A DNA stretch of 64,000 nucleotides from an uncultured Acidimicrobiales bacterium (GCA_938002965.1 CALKZY010000037.1:1-64000), one strand, 5' to 3'. Positions 34,224-44,039 are shown, counted from the first letter of the stretch. Numbers and translations are program-made. The notes: generated by a model from the sequence alone, not told the origin.

Positions 34224-34880
34224 TCAAGGTGTGCTCTGGTCGGTTTGACGATCGTTGCGGCCGGTTGGTTCCCGACTTCTTCGATCATTCGCCGGTTTTG
34301 GCCTGCGTTGAGGGCCTTGTTGGGTGGTTTCGCCCACACTGCCTTGATCAAGGGGTCCAAGAATTGATGCCAGTTGCCGCCGCCCGCGGGCGATTCGAGA
34401 TCGAACAGTTCCCGGTGGGATGTTCAACGTTTGGGCGATTTCGGCGTAGTCCAACCCACCGACGTCGCGGAGCAGCACCGGCATTCGAAACTCTTCGGCG
34501 ATTTGGGCCAGAGCGTGATCCAATTCGTCTGAGATGGCAAGCCGTCCATCAAAAGCGGGTTCGGCCTGCTCCTGGGCGGGTTCGGGCGTCTCGGCCAGGG
34601 CGATCGGCCTTCGGGCCCGGCGGCGCATCTCGTCCAGGCAGGCGTTGGTGGCCACCCGGTAACTCCAAGTCTTGAACGTGGAGCGCCCGTCGAATTTGGG
34701 TAGGCCACGCACGATGGCCATGAGGGCTTCCTGACAGCCGTCGGCCGCGTCGGCATCGTTGCCGGTGACGCGTCGACAGACGGCGTACAGCCGGTCGTAG
34801 TGGCGTCGGAGGAGTTCGTCGATGGCTTCCCTCGCTCCGGCCTGGCCCTGAGCTACCAGCTCCTCATCAGAACGTTCGAT
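34224..34880 (-). CDS. ECF sigma factor, SigM-like by position; start codon unresolved
   Basis: The first ATG in the frame (34721) lies in the middle of region 2, so the true start must be upstream. The frame extends upstream with SDEELVAQGQAGAREAIDELLRRHYDRLYAVCRRVTGNDADAADGCQEAL, the normal ECF opening, and runs back in frame to the kinase stop codon at 34926-34928. No ATG, GTG or TTG occurs there. I place the start at an ATC at 34880, close to the expected first residue; a CTG at 34859 is another option, and a one-base deletion after an ATG at 34891-34889 would also repair it. Region 4 is clear (FRMPVLLRDVGGLDYAEIAQTLNIPPGTVRSRIARGR). It is co-oriented with the kinase and the anti-sigma. 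Confidence 0.75.
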   Translation of the reverse strand: MERSDEELVAQGQAGAREAIDELLRRHYDRLYAVCRRVTGNDADAADGCQEALMAIVRGLPKFDGRSTFKTWSYRVATNACLDEMRRRARRPIALAETPEPAQEQAEPAFDGRLAISDELDHALAQIAEEFRMPVLLRDVGGLDYAEIAQTLNIPPGTVRSRIARGRRQLASILGPLDQGSVGETTQQGPQRRPKPANDRRSREPTGRNDRQTDQSTP

Positions 34881-34925
34881 GGTGCGAGCATAGTCCGCAC
34901 GACCAACCGACTTCTGGCACGGTGA

Positions 34926-36668
34926 TCAGCCGACGATTACTTCACGGACCTCAATGCGGTTCCACAGTTGGCCAGCTGAGTTCACCGTTTGGCCTGATCG
35001 GGTGTACCAGACCAGGATCCACTCGGTCTCGGTGGGGGTCACGTCGATGGTTTTTGAATCGTCGCTCGTTCCGATCTCACCAATCTTCTGGCCGAAGTCC
35101 GACGGTGAATCCACCTGTGGTACGTCACCACTGACCTGCGGGTCGTCGCCCGCCCAGATTTCGGCGGACCAGCCTTGAGCCTTGGTTATGACCGAGACGC
35201 TCCGGACCTCGCTTACGGCTTCAAGCTGGTAGAACACACCCACGCCGTCTCGACCTTCGAACTCTTCGTCAGCCAGGTTGGAGGTGTACCAGCGATTGGC
35301 TGCGGTGTCCTCCTCATCGCCATCGAACGTTCGAGGAACGAGCCTTTGCCACTTCACTCCACCCCCGGCCGGGTCGTATTCGAATCCGTCGACGATGATG
35401 ACCGGATCGGCCACAGAGCCGGCGTCAACGCCATCTCCACCGAGTCCGCTGAAAGCTCCAAAACCGCCACCGATACCAAGAGCCAGCAGACCGGCGGTGA
35501 GGAGCCCGGCGATGATAAGAAGACCTACGGCGGTGCGACCCATCCAGCCGCGCTGGCGGGGAGGTTTAGCCTGGCGGCGGTCGGGGCTGCTGCGGCCCGG
35601 ACGTCGCCGATCTTTGCCACCGCGAGACTTCGCCACATACGGAGTATCAAGGATCATGCTGTCGGACATCATGGCCGTGCCGTCCGATGGCGGAGCGGCT
35701 GGATGATCAACCTGAACCGGCGGAGCTTGGCCGGTGACCCCAACGCTGCTTGGCTGGCTCGGATCGTACCCGACTCGTGATGAGGGCTGTTGAACAGGAA
35801 CCGGCTGTAGCGGAGCCAGGTTGTGCAGGTTGACGGCGGCCAGGGCCGCCTTGAGGGCTCCGGCTTCGTCGTACCGCTGTTCCGGGTGGCGGGCCATGGC
35901 GGTGGCGATCACGGTGTCCAGGTCAACGGGGACACCGGCGACTCGCTGGCTGCATCGAGGTACCGATCCCTGCAAACGGGCTAGGGCGGTGGCGGCGTCG
36001 GTTTCGGCCTTGAACGGTGGTTCTCCGGTGGCGGCCTCGAAGAGTACAACCCCGACCGAGTACAGATCGGCCCGGGCATCAACCGGTTCGCCTGCCACCT
36101 GTTCGGGGGCCAAATATTTGGCGGTGCCCAGCAGTGTGCCGGTATGGGTCAGGTCGGCGTCCTTGTTGGCTTTGGCAATGCCGAAGTCGGTGACAACCAC
36201 TCGCTGGTCGTTGTCGACCATGATGTTGGCCGGCTTGATATCGCGGTGCACGATGCCGGAACGATGGGCTTCGGCCAGAGCGTCGGCGATCTGGCGTCCG
36301 ATAGATACAACCCGGTCGGCGGGTAGCACCCGGAGCTCGTCCAGAATGGTTCGCAGCGTCTTGCCGTTGATGAGTTCCATCACGATGGCCTCAACTCCGG
36401 ATTCGCTGATGGTGTCGTATACGGCCACGATCGAGTTGTGGGACAAACGAGCCGACGAAATAGCTTCTCGCCGGAAGCGGGCCACGAACCCGGCGTCTAC
36501 CGCTAGGTGAGAGTGCAGGATCTTGACTGCCACCAACCGATCGAGGACGCTGTCCTTGGCGCGCCAAACCTGAGCCATACCGCCTGAAGCGATGGGTGCC
36601 AAAAGTTCGTATCGGCCGGCCAGCCGTGTGCCAGGATGCACCTGAGCCGGAGGTTGGGGAGTTGTCAT
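34926..36668 (-). CDS. Membrane Ser/Thr protein kinase with extracellular discoidin-like domain
   Basis: This 580-residue protein has an N-terminal kinase domain with glycine-rich loop IASGGMAQVW, VAVKIL lysine, catalytic loop HRDIKPANIM and DFGIA, so it should be active. A Pro/Gln-rich juxtamembrane stretch leads to one helix at about residues 374-400, and the outside part (VSVITKAQGWSAEIWAGDD, TEWILVWYTRSGQ) matches the F5/8-type discoidin fold seen at the end of mycobacterial Rv3910. There the kinase-like part is inactive and fused to the MviN flippase; here the kinase keeps its catalytic residues and no MviN part is present. ATG 36668 was chosen; 36695 is possible. Its stop is in frame with the sigma gene. 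Confidence 0.88.
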   Translation of the reverse strand: MTTPQPPAQVHPGTRLAGRYELLAPIASGGMAQVWRAKDSVLDRLVAVKILHSHLAVDAGFVARFRREAISSARLSHNSIVAVYDTISESGVEAIVMELINGKTLRTILDELRVLPADRVVSIGRQIADALAEAHRSGIVHRDIKPANIMVDNDQRVVVTDFGIAKANKDADLTHTGTLLGTAKYLAPEQVAGEPVDARADLYSVGVVLFEAATGEPPFKAETDAATALARLQGSVPRCSQRVAGVPVDLDTVIATAMARHPEQRYDEAGALKAALAAVNLHNLAPLQPVPVQQPSSRVGYDPSQPSSVGVTGQAPPVQVDHPAAPPSDGTAMMSDSMILDTPYVAKSRGGKDRRRPGRSSPDRRQAKPPRQRGWMGRTAVGLLIIAGLLTAGLLALGIGGGFGAFSGLGGDGVDAGSVADPVIIVDGFEYDPAGGGVKWQRLVPRTFDGDEEDTAANRWYTSNLADEEFEGRDGVGVFYQLEAVSEVRSVSVITKAQGWSAEIWAGDDPQVSGDVPQVDSPSDFGQKIGEIGTSDDSKTIDVTPTETEWILVWYTRSGQTVNSAGQLWNRIEVREVIVG

Positions 36669-36791
36669 ACCGCTTGCCTGTTGCGAGTTGTGCACGCTTG
36701 GGTGTGAGCTGAGGCCGCGCCTACAAGGGGCAGTGCGCCGCCCCTTCGGCCCGAGCTGTCGTCTCTACGCTAGCGCCCCGCGGGCCTGGCA

Positions 36792-38999
36792 TCATTTCAG
36801 CGTCCGGTTGGGGCGCCGAGGCAAGGGCACCGAGCGGTGTCGGGCAACCTTGTTTGATGTGCCGTTCGAGTCGGAAACGACCGCAGTCAGTGAGCGGTCC
36901 ATGATGGAGACAACCGGTTGATCAGCCTTGACATCCAACAACTCAACGTCGACATCTGTTTCGGACGGATGCCGAAGATCGACGACCGCTTGGCGGCGTC
37001 GCCGACGATGGTCGAGAACCCACCACACGATCAGTAGGGCTACAGCAACAATGGAGATGAGCACCCCGACACCGGGAACAGCGGTGGACCGAATCTGGAA
37101 TTGATTTGACGCCAGCACCTGTCGACCATCAGGTGTCCATACTGACATTTGCAGTTGGGATGATCCCAGCGTTCGCGCTTGCACCCTCACATCGATCGAA
37201 CTTATTCCGGGATCGAGCAGCACCAACTGTTGATCCTGCTCGACGATTACTTTGTCGCTGCGGAACTGCAGCATGACCCGTCTCGGTCCGGCCGCTCTGC
37301 TTTCGATGATGACCGGTACCTCGCCGACGCTGGCTGCCATCGTTACCGGCTGAGCGACCGGGAGAGCGAGAACTTCGATCTCACCGGCCAGGTCTTCAGA
37401 GAACAACAGCAACGCCCGGCGACGTTCCTGAGGGGCGAGATCCAATGTAAGAGCCGAACGCAGGTCACGGCGATAGTCATCGGGGGTGGTCTGACCAGCC
37501 GGTTGATTGCCCTGATTCTGCAGGTCGTACATGGCGGTGAAGCTGCCCAGTAGTCGCTCGATGTCGTCGAGCAGTTGACGGTGCACATCAAGGTTTTGAT
37601 TGGGTCGCTCCGCCAACCGCCGAACTTTGGTGGGTGTAATGTCGGTCGCCAATTCGGTTCGAGCCCGGCCTTGCCCGGCCAGCAGGTCGACCCAGCGCAG
37701 TAGCACACCCAGCCCGTTGGTCTGATCCACTCCGGGGCTGTCGCCTCTCAGGACAGCCGGTGAACGGTCAGTCTGATAGCGCAGGACGAGCCGAGCCAGC
37801 GACCGGTTGGCGGTGAGCGACGCGGTGTCACCGACTCGAAAGCCCGATGAGATGTCGTCTTCAAAGCGGATGAGGTTGAGTTGTTTCTCGCCGATTCGGG
37901 CGATGTCGTTGGTGGTAGAACTTTGGCTGGTGTCGATGGCGGTGGTGATACCGGCGTCAACGAGAACTTCGACGCCGCCCGCCGTCAACTGTCGGGTGAT
38001 GACCGTGACGGTGGTGTCGGGCTCGAGTCCGATCCCGCGGGCCTGCGCCCACGTTTGTTCCATGGCCTGGTCGAACATCCGACCTTGGCCCACCTCGGCC
38101 AGTGCCGAGGGGTCCAGCTCGACAGAAGGACCGACGAACAGTGGGCGGTCGCCCAACGCTAGAGCAAGGGCAGCGGCCTGGTCGGGCCGCTCCGAGAGTT
38201 GGTCGACCGTCTGAGCCTCCACCAGAACGGCAATGGGTAGCTCCGGCAGATCGGCCAGCACCTCGACCGCCTGACTGACGGTTAGCTCCGGCTGGCCCGA
38301 GTCGACCCGAAACCCGTCGGACCCGTCATCGGAAGGTACTCCGCCGGCTTGCTGTTGGTCGAGCGGGTCGGGGGTGACGGCCAAGATGACGGCCACCGGA
38401 CCCAGAATTTGTGAGGTGTTTCCGGCCTCGTCCACCGGTAGCCGAATCAGGTTGGTTCGATTTGACGCCACCAGGCCGTCCGGCCCGGTCAAGTCAAAGG
38501 TGATCGGATAGACACCGGCATCGGGCAGCTCCACTGCACCGTCGGATTGAGGCTGGTCCGGATCGCCGGCAGTAATTGGCAGTTCGATTCGTAGCCGACC
38601 ATTCCGATTGCGCTCAAGGTCGGCCACCGAAACCGCATTGAAACGGGCAATGGGAACCGCTGGTTGAAGGTCAACGCCACCTTCCTCCCGAAGCCGGTCG
38701 AACACAGTGGCCGTCAACTTGTAGCTGCCATCAGCTGTGGAGAGGGCGGCCAAGCGGGTGACAGCCAGTTCGACCACGAACACCCCATCAGCCGACACCA
38801 CGGTGCTTTGGGCCGTGATGGCCAACTGGATTGGTTCGCCGCCATCGGAGATTTGGGCAACAACAGGGCCAGCCCACGCTCCGGCAACGATCACCACAGC
38901 AATCGCCAGCACGCACAATAATGCGAGAGGACGGTGGGTTGAATTTGAGTGAGTGTCTGTGGCCCGCCGAGACCTACACGTCACGAACCCCGGTCCCAC
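36792..38999 (-). CDS. DUF6049-like secreted/membrane protein (Rv3909-like position)
   Basis: This 735-residue protein has an N-terminal signal or anchor helix (LALLCVLAIAVVIVAGAWAG), a long extracytoplasmic part with beta-rich regions and a central domain of glycosidase-like look (LPELPIAVLVEAQTVDQLSE, GPSVELDPSALAE), and a C-terminal helix (VGVLISIVAVALLIVWWVLDHRRRRRQ) with a cytoplasmic tail. Order and architecture match the DUF6049 proteins found between mutT-like and mviN genes in actinobacteria. The start is a GTG at 38999, overlapping the preceding GNAT gene by 19 bases. Its role is probably in envelope growth, but no activity is shown. Confidence 0.75.
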   Translation of the reverse strand: MGPGFVTCRSRRATDTHSNSTHRPLALLCVLAIAVVIVAGAWAGPVVAQISDGGEPIQLAITAQSTVVSADGVFVVELAVTRLAALSTADGSYKLTATVFDRLREEGGVDLQPAVPIARFNAVSVADLERNRNGRLRIELPITAGDPDQPQSDGAVELPDAGVYPITFDLTGPDGLVASNRTNLIRLPVDEAGNTSQILGPVAVILAVTPDPLDQQQAGGVPSDDGSDGFRVDSGQPELTVSQAVEVLADLPELPIAVLVEAQTVDQLSERPDQAAALALALGDRPLFVGPSVELDPSALAEVGQGRMFDQAMEQTWAQARGIGLEPDTTVTVITRQLTAGGVEVLVDAGITTAIDTSQSSTTNDIARIGEKQLNLIRFEDDISSGFRVGDTASLTANRSLARLVLRYQTDRSPAVLRGDSPGVDQTNGLGVLLRWVDLLAGQGRARTELATDITPTKVRRLAERPNQNLDVHRQLLDDIERLLGSFTAMYDLQNQGNQPAGQTTPDDYRRDLRSALTLDLAPQERRRALLLFSEDLAGEIEVLALPVAQPVTMAASVGEVPVIIESRAAGPRRVMLQFRSDKVIVEQDQQLVLLDPGISSIDVRVQARTLGSSQLQMSVWTPDGRQVLASNQFQIRSTAVPGVGVLISIVAVALLIVWWVLDHRRRRRQAVVDLRHPSETDVDVELLDVKADQPVVSIMDRSLTAVVSDSNGTSNKVARHRSVPLPRRPNRTLK

Positions 39000-39859
39000 C
39001 GCAGCACGACAAGACCGTCGCGCTGACGGACGAAACCGGTCCGCTCGTAGAGCTCAAGGGCTCTGCCATTTCGTTCTTGGGTGTTGACCATGGCCGACAC
39101 CGCCCCCCGACTGCGAAGCCAGGTGGACGAATCGTGAACCAAGGCAGCCCCGAGTCCCAGCCCCTGGGCTTCGGGGACGACGGCCAGGCGTTGCAGGTAG
39201 CCACGGTTGCCTGACAGTCCCGTTACCGCGTACCCCAAATTGGTTGTGCCGTGGCGGGCCAGTCGGGCGTAGCTCTGTGGCGTGGCGTTGAGAGCATCAA
39301 CCAGTGACCGCTCATCGAACTTCCAGAAGCCTTGAAAGGCGGCCTCGTCGACATCGAGCATTGCTTGGCGATTCCACCGTTTTGCTTTGCTTATCGAGAT
39401 GTCAAACGTGAGGTCGCCGGCTCGAAGTGGGTGCCGGTTGGCGGCTCGGGCATGAGCTCGGGTCAACGTCTCCGAAAGTGGCGGTGGTTGGTAGGCCAGG
39501 AGGTCCTTGCACAGCAGGTGGAGCCGCTCGTGCAGCTCGAATCCGGCCTGGTAGAACGGTTCGGCCTCAAACAACCCCAAGGCCGGGGTGATGGTGGCCT
39601 CGACGCCCATTTCGACCAGCGACTGGATGCAGGCGATGATGTCGCCGGGGCGTGGACGCCGTCGAACGGTTGCCGGCGCGACAAGAGCCACCCTGGGGTT
39701 TCCCTGCCAGGGTGAGACACGAAGCCGCCGCTTGACCACTCGGCCCTGCAGGCCCGGGGGAATACGTCCCGGTTTGTGGGGCTTCGGCGACGCTTTGGGC
39801 AGTGCTGCTGCAAAGTCCACCACCCTCATAACACTACTTGACCTCCAGCCCGTTACCAA
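38981..39859 (-). CDS. GNAT-family N-acetyltransferase
   Basis: This 292-residue protein has a C-terminal GNAT domain with the acetyl-CoA site YLQRLAVVPEAQGLGLGAALVHDSSTWLRSRGA and the late strand NGRALELYERTGFVRQRD. The first 150 residues are an extra domain with a second, weaker GNAT-like look (PALGLFEAEPFYQAGFELHERLHLL), so it may be a tandem-GNAT protein. An inner start at ATG 39829 is possible. It overlaps the DUF6049-like gene and takes the place where mycobacteria have a MutT-type gene. Confidence 0.8.
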   Translation of the reverse strand: MVTGWRSSSVMRVVDFAAALPKASPKPHKPGRIPPGLQGRVVKRRLRVSPWQGNPRVALVAPATVRRRPRPGDIIACIQSLVEMGVEATITPALGLFEAEPFYQAGFELHERLHLLCKDLLAYQPPPLSETLTRAHARAANRHPLRAGDLTFDISISKAKRWNRQAMLDVDEAAFQGFWKFDERSLVDALNATPQSYARLARHGTTNLGYAVTGLSGNRGYLQRLAVVPEAQGLGLGAALVHDSSTWLRSRGAVSAMVNTQERNGRALELYERTGFVRQRDGLVVLRWDRGS

Positions 39860-39916
39860 GGTCTACGGGTAGGGCAACCAACCAGTGAGTGGCCTGTCGC
39901 TTCTTCAACCTGAGCA

Positions 39917-41314
39917 CTAAGGCCTAGTCGCTGAGTTAAGGCAGCCCCGGTGAGCTGCGGGGTGAAACATGTTGAGTTGCTCGTCTTCTAAAATCATCAG
40001 CCACCTTTCAATCGGTTGGTTTGGGGCAGCGATCAGCTTCACCTGGGCAGGGTCAGGTGAAGAACTGTCGGCGGCAACAGCGCAGGCCGCCTTGTTCGCT
40101 GCTGTGGTCAGACGAATCGTCTCCTGAACGCCAGTGAGGCTGTACAGCTTCAGCAGCATGATTGCCATCAAGGCCGACCATGCCCCCACGCGAATCGCGC
40201 CAACCCGTGAAGCACCAACAAGAAGAATCAGCAGAACGAGGCCAAGCCAGAAGTAGTTAGAGAACGTGACGTACCTGCCAGCGAGTGCCTGCGATGAACC
40301 AAGCTTTGACCTTCCGAGCCCTGTGAGTACGGCTGAACCGATCCCGTAGGACGCCAGCGCTAGCGGTCCGCGGAGACGCTGCAAGGTCGTGAACAGCCCT
40401 ACATCCGGGGCCTTCAAGGCCATGACGCTGCCGGCCAACGCCGCTAGGCCAAGGAGGGCAACCGGAACCGTCGCCAACGGGATTTGGCGGACTATCCCAG
40501 CACCAACGTACGTGCCTGCGTAATCGAACTGGGTTGTCAACGTGTGGAACGGCGAGCCATCAGGCAGGACCCGAGCGGTGTATTCGACGTTCTGCGATGA
40601 TCTCAGATGGAGGGCAAACAAGAATCCGCAGCTGGCCCAGAGAGTGCCCCCGACCAGCTTCCGCCGCGATGACGCACCGGGGCACATCGCTAGTAGGAAG
40701 AGGCCTATCGGCCAGATGCTCCAGGCTGTGGCGAAGCCGTACATGGCGGCTGCTGCACTAACGATCGCCAGGGTGATCGATTTGGCTGAGAGACTCTCTT
40801 TGCTCAGGAGGGCAATGGCCCACAAACACCCCGCGGTCGAGATGTAGACCGCGACCTGCCACGACCACACCCAGTTGAGTCCTTGATCGAGCGAAAAGTG
40901 GAAGAAGGCGATGCACGCGAGCAACAGTCCGTGTCGATGGCTGGCCTTCCAGTCGACAGCCACTTGACGCGAAATGGCGGCAAGAGCAAGAAAGCCGGCG
41001 CCAGCCGCCAGCAGACTGATCACAATCTCGACCCACAAGCTCATAGTCCCGAAGCGAGCATTGAAGAGCATCACCAGGTAGCCGGACGAGTGCCAGTGCG
41101 ACCCGTGAAGTTGAAAGAAGTCTCCAGCGCTCAAGGTTCCGGCTTGCAATTGTTCGATCAGCGGCACGATCGCCCAATGATCTTTGAACGGCGCTCGCAT
41201 GTGGAACGTCAACGAATACGCGCACACAAGTCCGTACAACGCGGCCGGGATTGCGTATCGCCACCATCGGCTCGACCCGGCGCCCCCGTGGGCTCGCAGG
41301 AGGCTAGAGGTCAT
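39917..41314 (-). CDS. Polytopic membrane protein of unknown function
   Basis: This 465-residue protein has about ten to eleven hydrophobic segments with short loops (for example YAIPAALYGLVCAYSLTFHMR, LLLACIAFFHFSLDQGLNWVW, LGLVLLILLVGASRVGAIRV), resembling the multi-span glycosyltransferase (GT-C-like) or O-antigen-type proteins without a clear catalytic motif. An early HMRAPFKDHW stretch sits where GT-C enzymes keep an acidic residue in the first loop. GC content is slightly lower than its neighbours. The ATG at 41314 was chosen; the frame is open to 41557 but the extra residues look non-coding. The 279-base gap to the next gene shows no other feature. Confidence 0.65.
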   Translation of the reverse strand: MTSSLLRAHGGAGSSRWWRYAIPAALYGLVCAYSLTFHMRAPFKDHWAIVPLIEQLQAGTLSAGDFFQLHGSHWHSSGYLVMLFNARFGTMSLWVEIVISLLAAGAGFLALAAISRQVAVDWKASHRHGLLLACIAFFHFSLDQGLNWVWSWQVAVYISTAGCLWAIALLSKESLSAKSITLAIVSAAAAMYGFATAWSIWPIGLFLLAMCPGASSRRKLVGGTLWASCGFLFALHLRSSQNVEYTARVLPDGSPFHTLTTQFDYAGTYVGAGIVRQIPLATVPVALLGLAALAGSVMALKAPDVGLFTTLQRLRGPLALASYGIGSAVLTGLGRSKLGSSQALAGRYVTFSNYFWLGLVLLILLVGASRVGAIRVGAWSALMAIMLLKLYSLTGVQETIRLTTAANKAACAVAADSSSPDPAQVKLIAAPNQPIERWLMILEDEQLNMFHPAAHRGCLNSATRP

Positions 41315-41593
41315 ACTGTCGGACCCCTGTGGAATCGAAAGTGCCTGGAAACCCAAACAGCTGACAGAAATCTTGGTAAGAAAAGACCATTGCGCGGCGG
41401 ATCGAAAGTGGTCGCTTGGCTTGAACGCCACCAGGGATCTTATACGCCAGCGCCGACTTCCGTACCCGCGACACCAACCGCTACCGTTGACAGAGTGCTG
41501 ATCGTGCTGTGGAGCTGTGTGGTGTTGCCAAATGTGTAGCTGGATGTCGACGGACAATTGCTCTCATGGCACGGCGCTGACTGTGAGCGGTTC

Positions 41594-42613
41594 ATGACCT
41601 CGACCGGCGGACTGCTCTTGGCCACCCATGACCTGTGTTGGCTACACGATCCGGGCCCCGGCCACCCGGAGAACCCACATCGCCTCACCGCCGTTCGGAA
41701 GGGTTTCACCGCTGCAGGTCTGGACGAAGCCATCGTGGCTCTGGAAGCTCCTGAGGCTGACCGCGGGTCGATCGACGCTGTCCATGCGACCTACCTGTAC
41801 GACCGCCTCGAGCAGTTGTCGGACGCCGGCGGTGGAGCCATCGACCCCGACACCACGGTCAGCGCCGACTCCAGCGCGGCGGCGCGCCGGGCAGCCGGAG
41901 CCGGGCTGGCTCTGATTGAGAAACTCAAAGCGGGCGAAGCCGACATCGGATGGTCGGTGGTTCGACCGCCGGGCCATCACGCCACCGCCGATCGTCAGAT
42001 GGGGTTCTGTCTGTTCAACAACATCGCTGTGGCCGCCCGAGCGCTGGCCGACGAAGGCGAGCGGGTGATGATCGTCGACGTGGACGCCCACCACGGCAAC
42101 GGCACCCAGGACATTTTCTACCGGGACCCGAACGTCATGTTCGTCAGCTTCCACCAGTTCCCCTGGTATCCGTTCACCGGGCGGCCTGACGAAGTGGGCG
42201 AAGGCGACGGCTACGGCACAACAGTCAACATCGCCATGCCGGCCGGAGCCACCGCTGATGTGTACCGGGAAGCGTTTACGACGGTTGTGGAACCGGCGGC
42301 CGCTCGATTCAATCCCAGCTGGGTGCTCGTCTCAGCCGGGTTTGACGGCCATCGACGGGACCCATTGACCGACCTTGGTTTGACCTCGGTTGACTACGCC
42401 GATCTGATCGCCGCTGTCGTCGACCTTGTTCCAGCGGGCCGGCGGCTGATGTTCCTGGAGGGCGGTTATGACTATGAAGCCCTTTCGGACACTGCCGGCG
42501 CGGTGGCGGCCAAGATGCTCGACGTCGACTTCCGGCCGGAAGAATCGTCGAGCGGCGGGCCGGGCGCCGATCATGTTGCTATGGTTCGCGACATCCATGA
42601 GTCCCTCACCTGA
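41594..42613 (+). CDS. Histone-deacetylase-family (acetoin utilisation/acetylpolyamine) amidohydrolase
   Basis: This 339-residue zinc enzyme removes an acetyl group from an amine. It shows the family motifs HDPGPGHPENPHRL, VRPPGHHA, FCLFNNIAVAARAL, and the zinc ligands in IVDVDAHHGNGTQDIFY and VSAGFDGHRRDPL. The substrate may be an acetylated polyamine, protein lysine or small molecule. The ATG at 41594 was chosen over 41558. It overlaps the pcnA start by 17 bases on the same strand, so the two are co-transcribed. Confidence 0.92.
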   Translation: MTSTGGLLLATHDLCWLHDPGPGHPENPHRLTAVRKGFTAAGLDEAIVALEAPEADRGSIDAVHATYLYDRLEQLSDAGGGAIDPDTTVSADSSAAARRAAGAGLALIEKLKAGEADIGWSVVRPPGHHATADRQMGFCLFNNIAVAARALADEGERVMIVDVDAHHGNGTQDIFYRDPNVMFVSFHQFPWYPFTGRPDEVGEGDGYGTTVNIAMPAGATADVYREAFTTVVEPAAARFNPSWVLVSAGFDGHRRDPLTDLGLTSVDYADLIAAVVDLVPAGRRLMFLEGGYDYEALSDTAGAVAAKMLDVDFRPEESSSGGPGADHVAMVRDIHESLT

Positions 42614-43979
42614 GAAGTCCCCAGCGGACCGGCCTGAGAGCGAACCGAGCGAACTGGTAGGCCGCGAACCGGTAGGGAATCTCGATCAGCTACCGGGGCT
42701 CGACCCGGTTCAGCGATTGCTGGCACCACTGGTTGAGGTTTTCACTGCGAACTCGTTTCACCTCTACCTGGTCGGTGGGGTGGTCCGTGACCTGTTGAAC
42801 GGCGACTACGGTTCCACCTCCGACCTCGATCTCACCACCGACGCCGAACCTGAGCACATCAAGCGGCTGGTGAAGCCCCTGGCCAAAGCAGTGTGGACTC
42901 AGGGCGAACGGTTCGGGACCATCGGCGTTCAGATCGCCGACGGTGACAGCCCCAGCGGTGTACGCGAAGTGGAGATAACCACGCATCGGGCTGAGCAGTA
43001 CTCACCCGAATCACGCAAACCGGAAGTGGTGTTCGGAACCAACCTTCGAGAGGACCTGTCCCGACGTGACTTCACCGTCAATGCAATGGCCATCGAACTG
43101 GTTGGCGTAGATGCTGACGAGGGCACTGGCCGAGCCGAGTTGAGGGACCCGTTCAACGGTCTTGAGGACCTGCGCCGCCAAGTCCTGCGGACCCCACTAG
43201 GTCCTGAGATCTCCTTTGAAGACGATCCGCTGCGCATGATGCGAGCCGCCCGGTTCATAGCCAGGCTGAACCTTCATCCGGTAGCCGAGTTGGAGTCGGC
43301 GGCCGCTCAGATGGCCGACCGGTTGGCCATCGTCTCGGTCGAGCGGATCGCCGACGAGCTTGAACGACTGTTGGCCGTCGCCAACCCAGCGACGGGTCTG
43401 GCGTTCTTGCAACGTACTGATCTGCTGGCTCAGGTGTTGGCTGTTCCCTACGACGTCGACATGGCGCTGTCGTTGGCGTCGGTCGCTGCTCGGGCTGAGG
43501 TCCGTCGGGCCGGGCTGCTTTATGCGGTGGCAGATCCCACCTCAGTGATGTCCCGATTGCGGTATTCCAATGACGATCGCCGATCGACGGCGGCCGTCAT
43601 AACGGCGATGAGAACATGGTTGGCTTCCGCACAAGATCTGGAGGCCACCCGTCGGGCGGTCAACACGGTCACCTCAGCCAAGTCGACCTACGAGAATCTC
43701 GCCGGTTTGGCTCACATTCTGGCCGCCACCGACGTCGATTCTGGCGGGCACGCCATTCTTGCCCTCCTCGATGAACTAGCTGTTGCTGACGACCTTGGCC
43801 CGTATGTCGGCCCATTGTCCGGACCGGAAATCATGCAGGTGTTAGGAGTCGAGCCGGGTCCGGTTGTCGGTCGAGCACAGAAACTTCTGGTGGACAAGCG
43901 GCTCGAATCGGGCCCTCTTGATCCCGAGGCCGCTCGGCAACTCTTGGCCGACCATCACGAGCAACTGATTGGTTACTAG
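42597..43979 (+). CDS. pcnA: CCA-adding tRNA nucleotidyltransferase / poly(A) polymerase family PcnA
   Basis: This 460-residue enzyme adds or repairs the tRNA CCA end. The nucleotidyltransferase head has LYLVGGVVRDLLNGDYGSTSDLDLTTDAEPEHI, the metal-binding DLDLTT, RRDFTVNAMA and the neck FEDDPLRMMRAARFIARLNL. The C-terminal half has the usual helical arrangement. It is divergent from the DUF6049/kinase/sigma block as in mycobacteria, where pcnA (Rv3907c) lies beside Rv3909-Rv3910-sigM. The upstream frame to 42468 overlaps the hydrolase gene and is not used. Confidence 0.92.
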   Translation: MSPSPEKSPADRPESEPSELVGREPVGNLDQLPGLDPVQRLLAPLVEVFTANSFHLYLVGGVVRDLLNGDYGSTSDLDLTTDAEPEHIKRLVKPLAKAVWTQGERFGTIGVQIADGDSPSGVREVEITTHRAEQYSPESRKPEVVFGTNLREDLSRRDFTVNAMAIELVGVDADEGTGRAELRDPFNGLEDLRRQVLRTPLGPEISFEDDPLRMMRAARFIARLNLHPVAELESAAAQMADRLAIVSVERIADELERLLAVANPATGLAFLQRTDLLAQVLAVPYDVDMALSLASVAARAEVRRAGLLYAVADPTSVMSRLRYSNDDRRSTAAVITAMRTWLASAQDLEATRRAVNTVTSAKSTYENLAGLAHILAATDVDSGGHAILALLDELAVADDLGPYVGPLSGPEIMQVLGVEPGPVVGRAQKLLVDKRLESGPLDPEAARQLLADHHEQLIGY

Positions 43980-44039
43980 GCCGCTACTGGCACTCCGGGA
44001 CCGAACCTGAAGACCTGAGTGATTGCTGCGGTGTTGTCC

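Noticed and set aside
34224..34721. Sigma factor starting at its first ATG
   Set aside because: It would remove the first part of region 2, which is readable upstream in the same frame.
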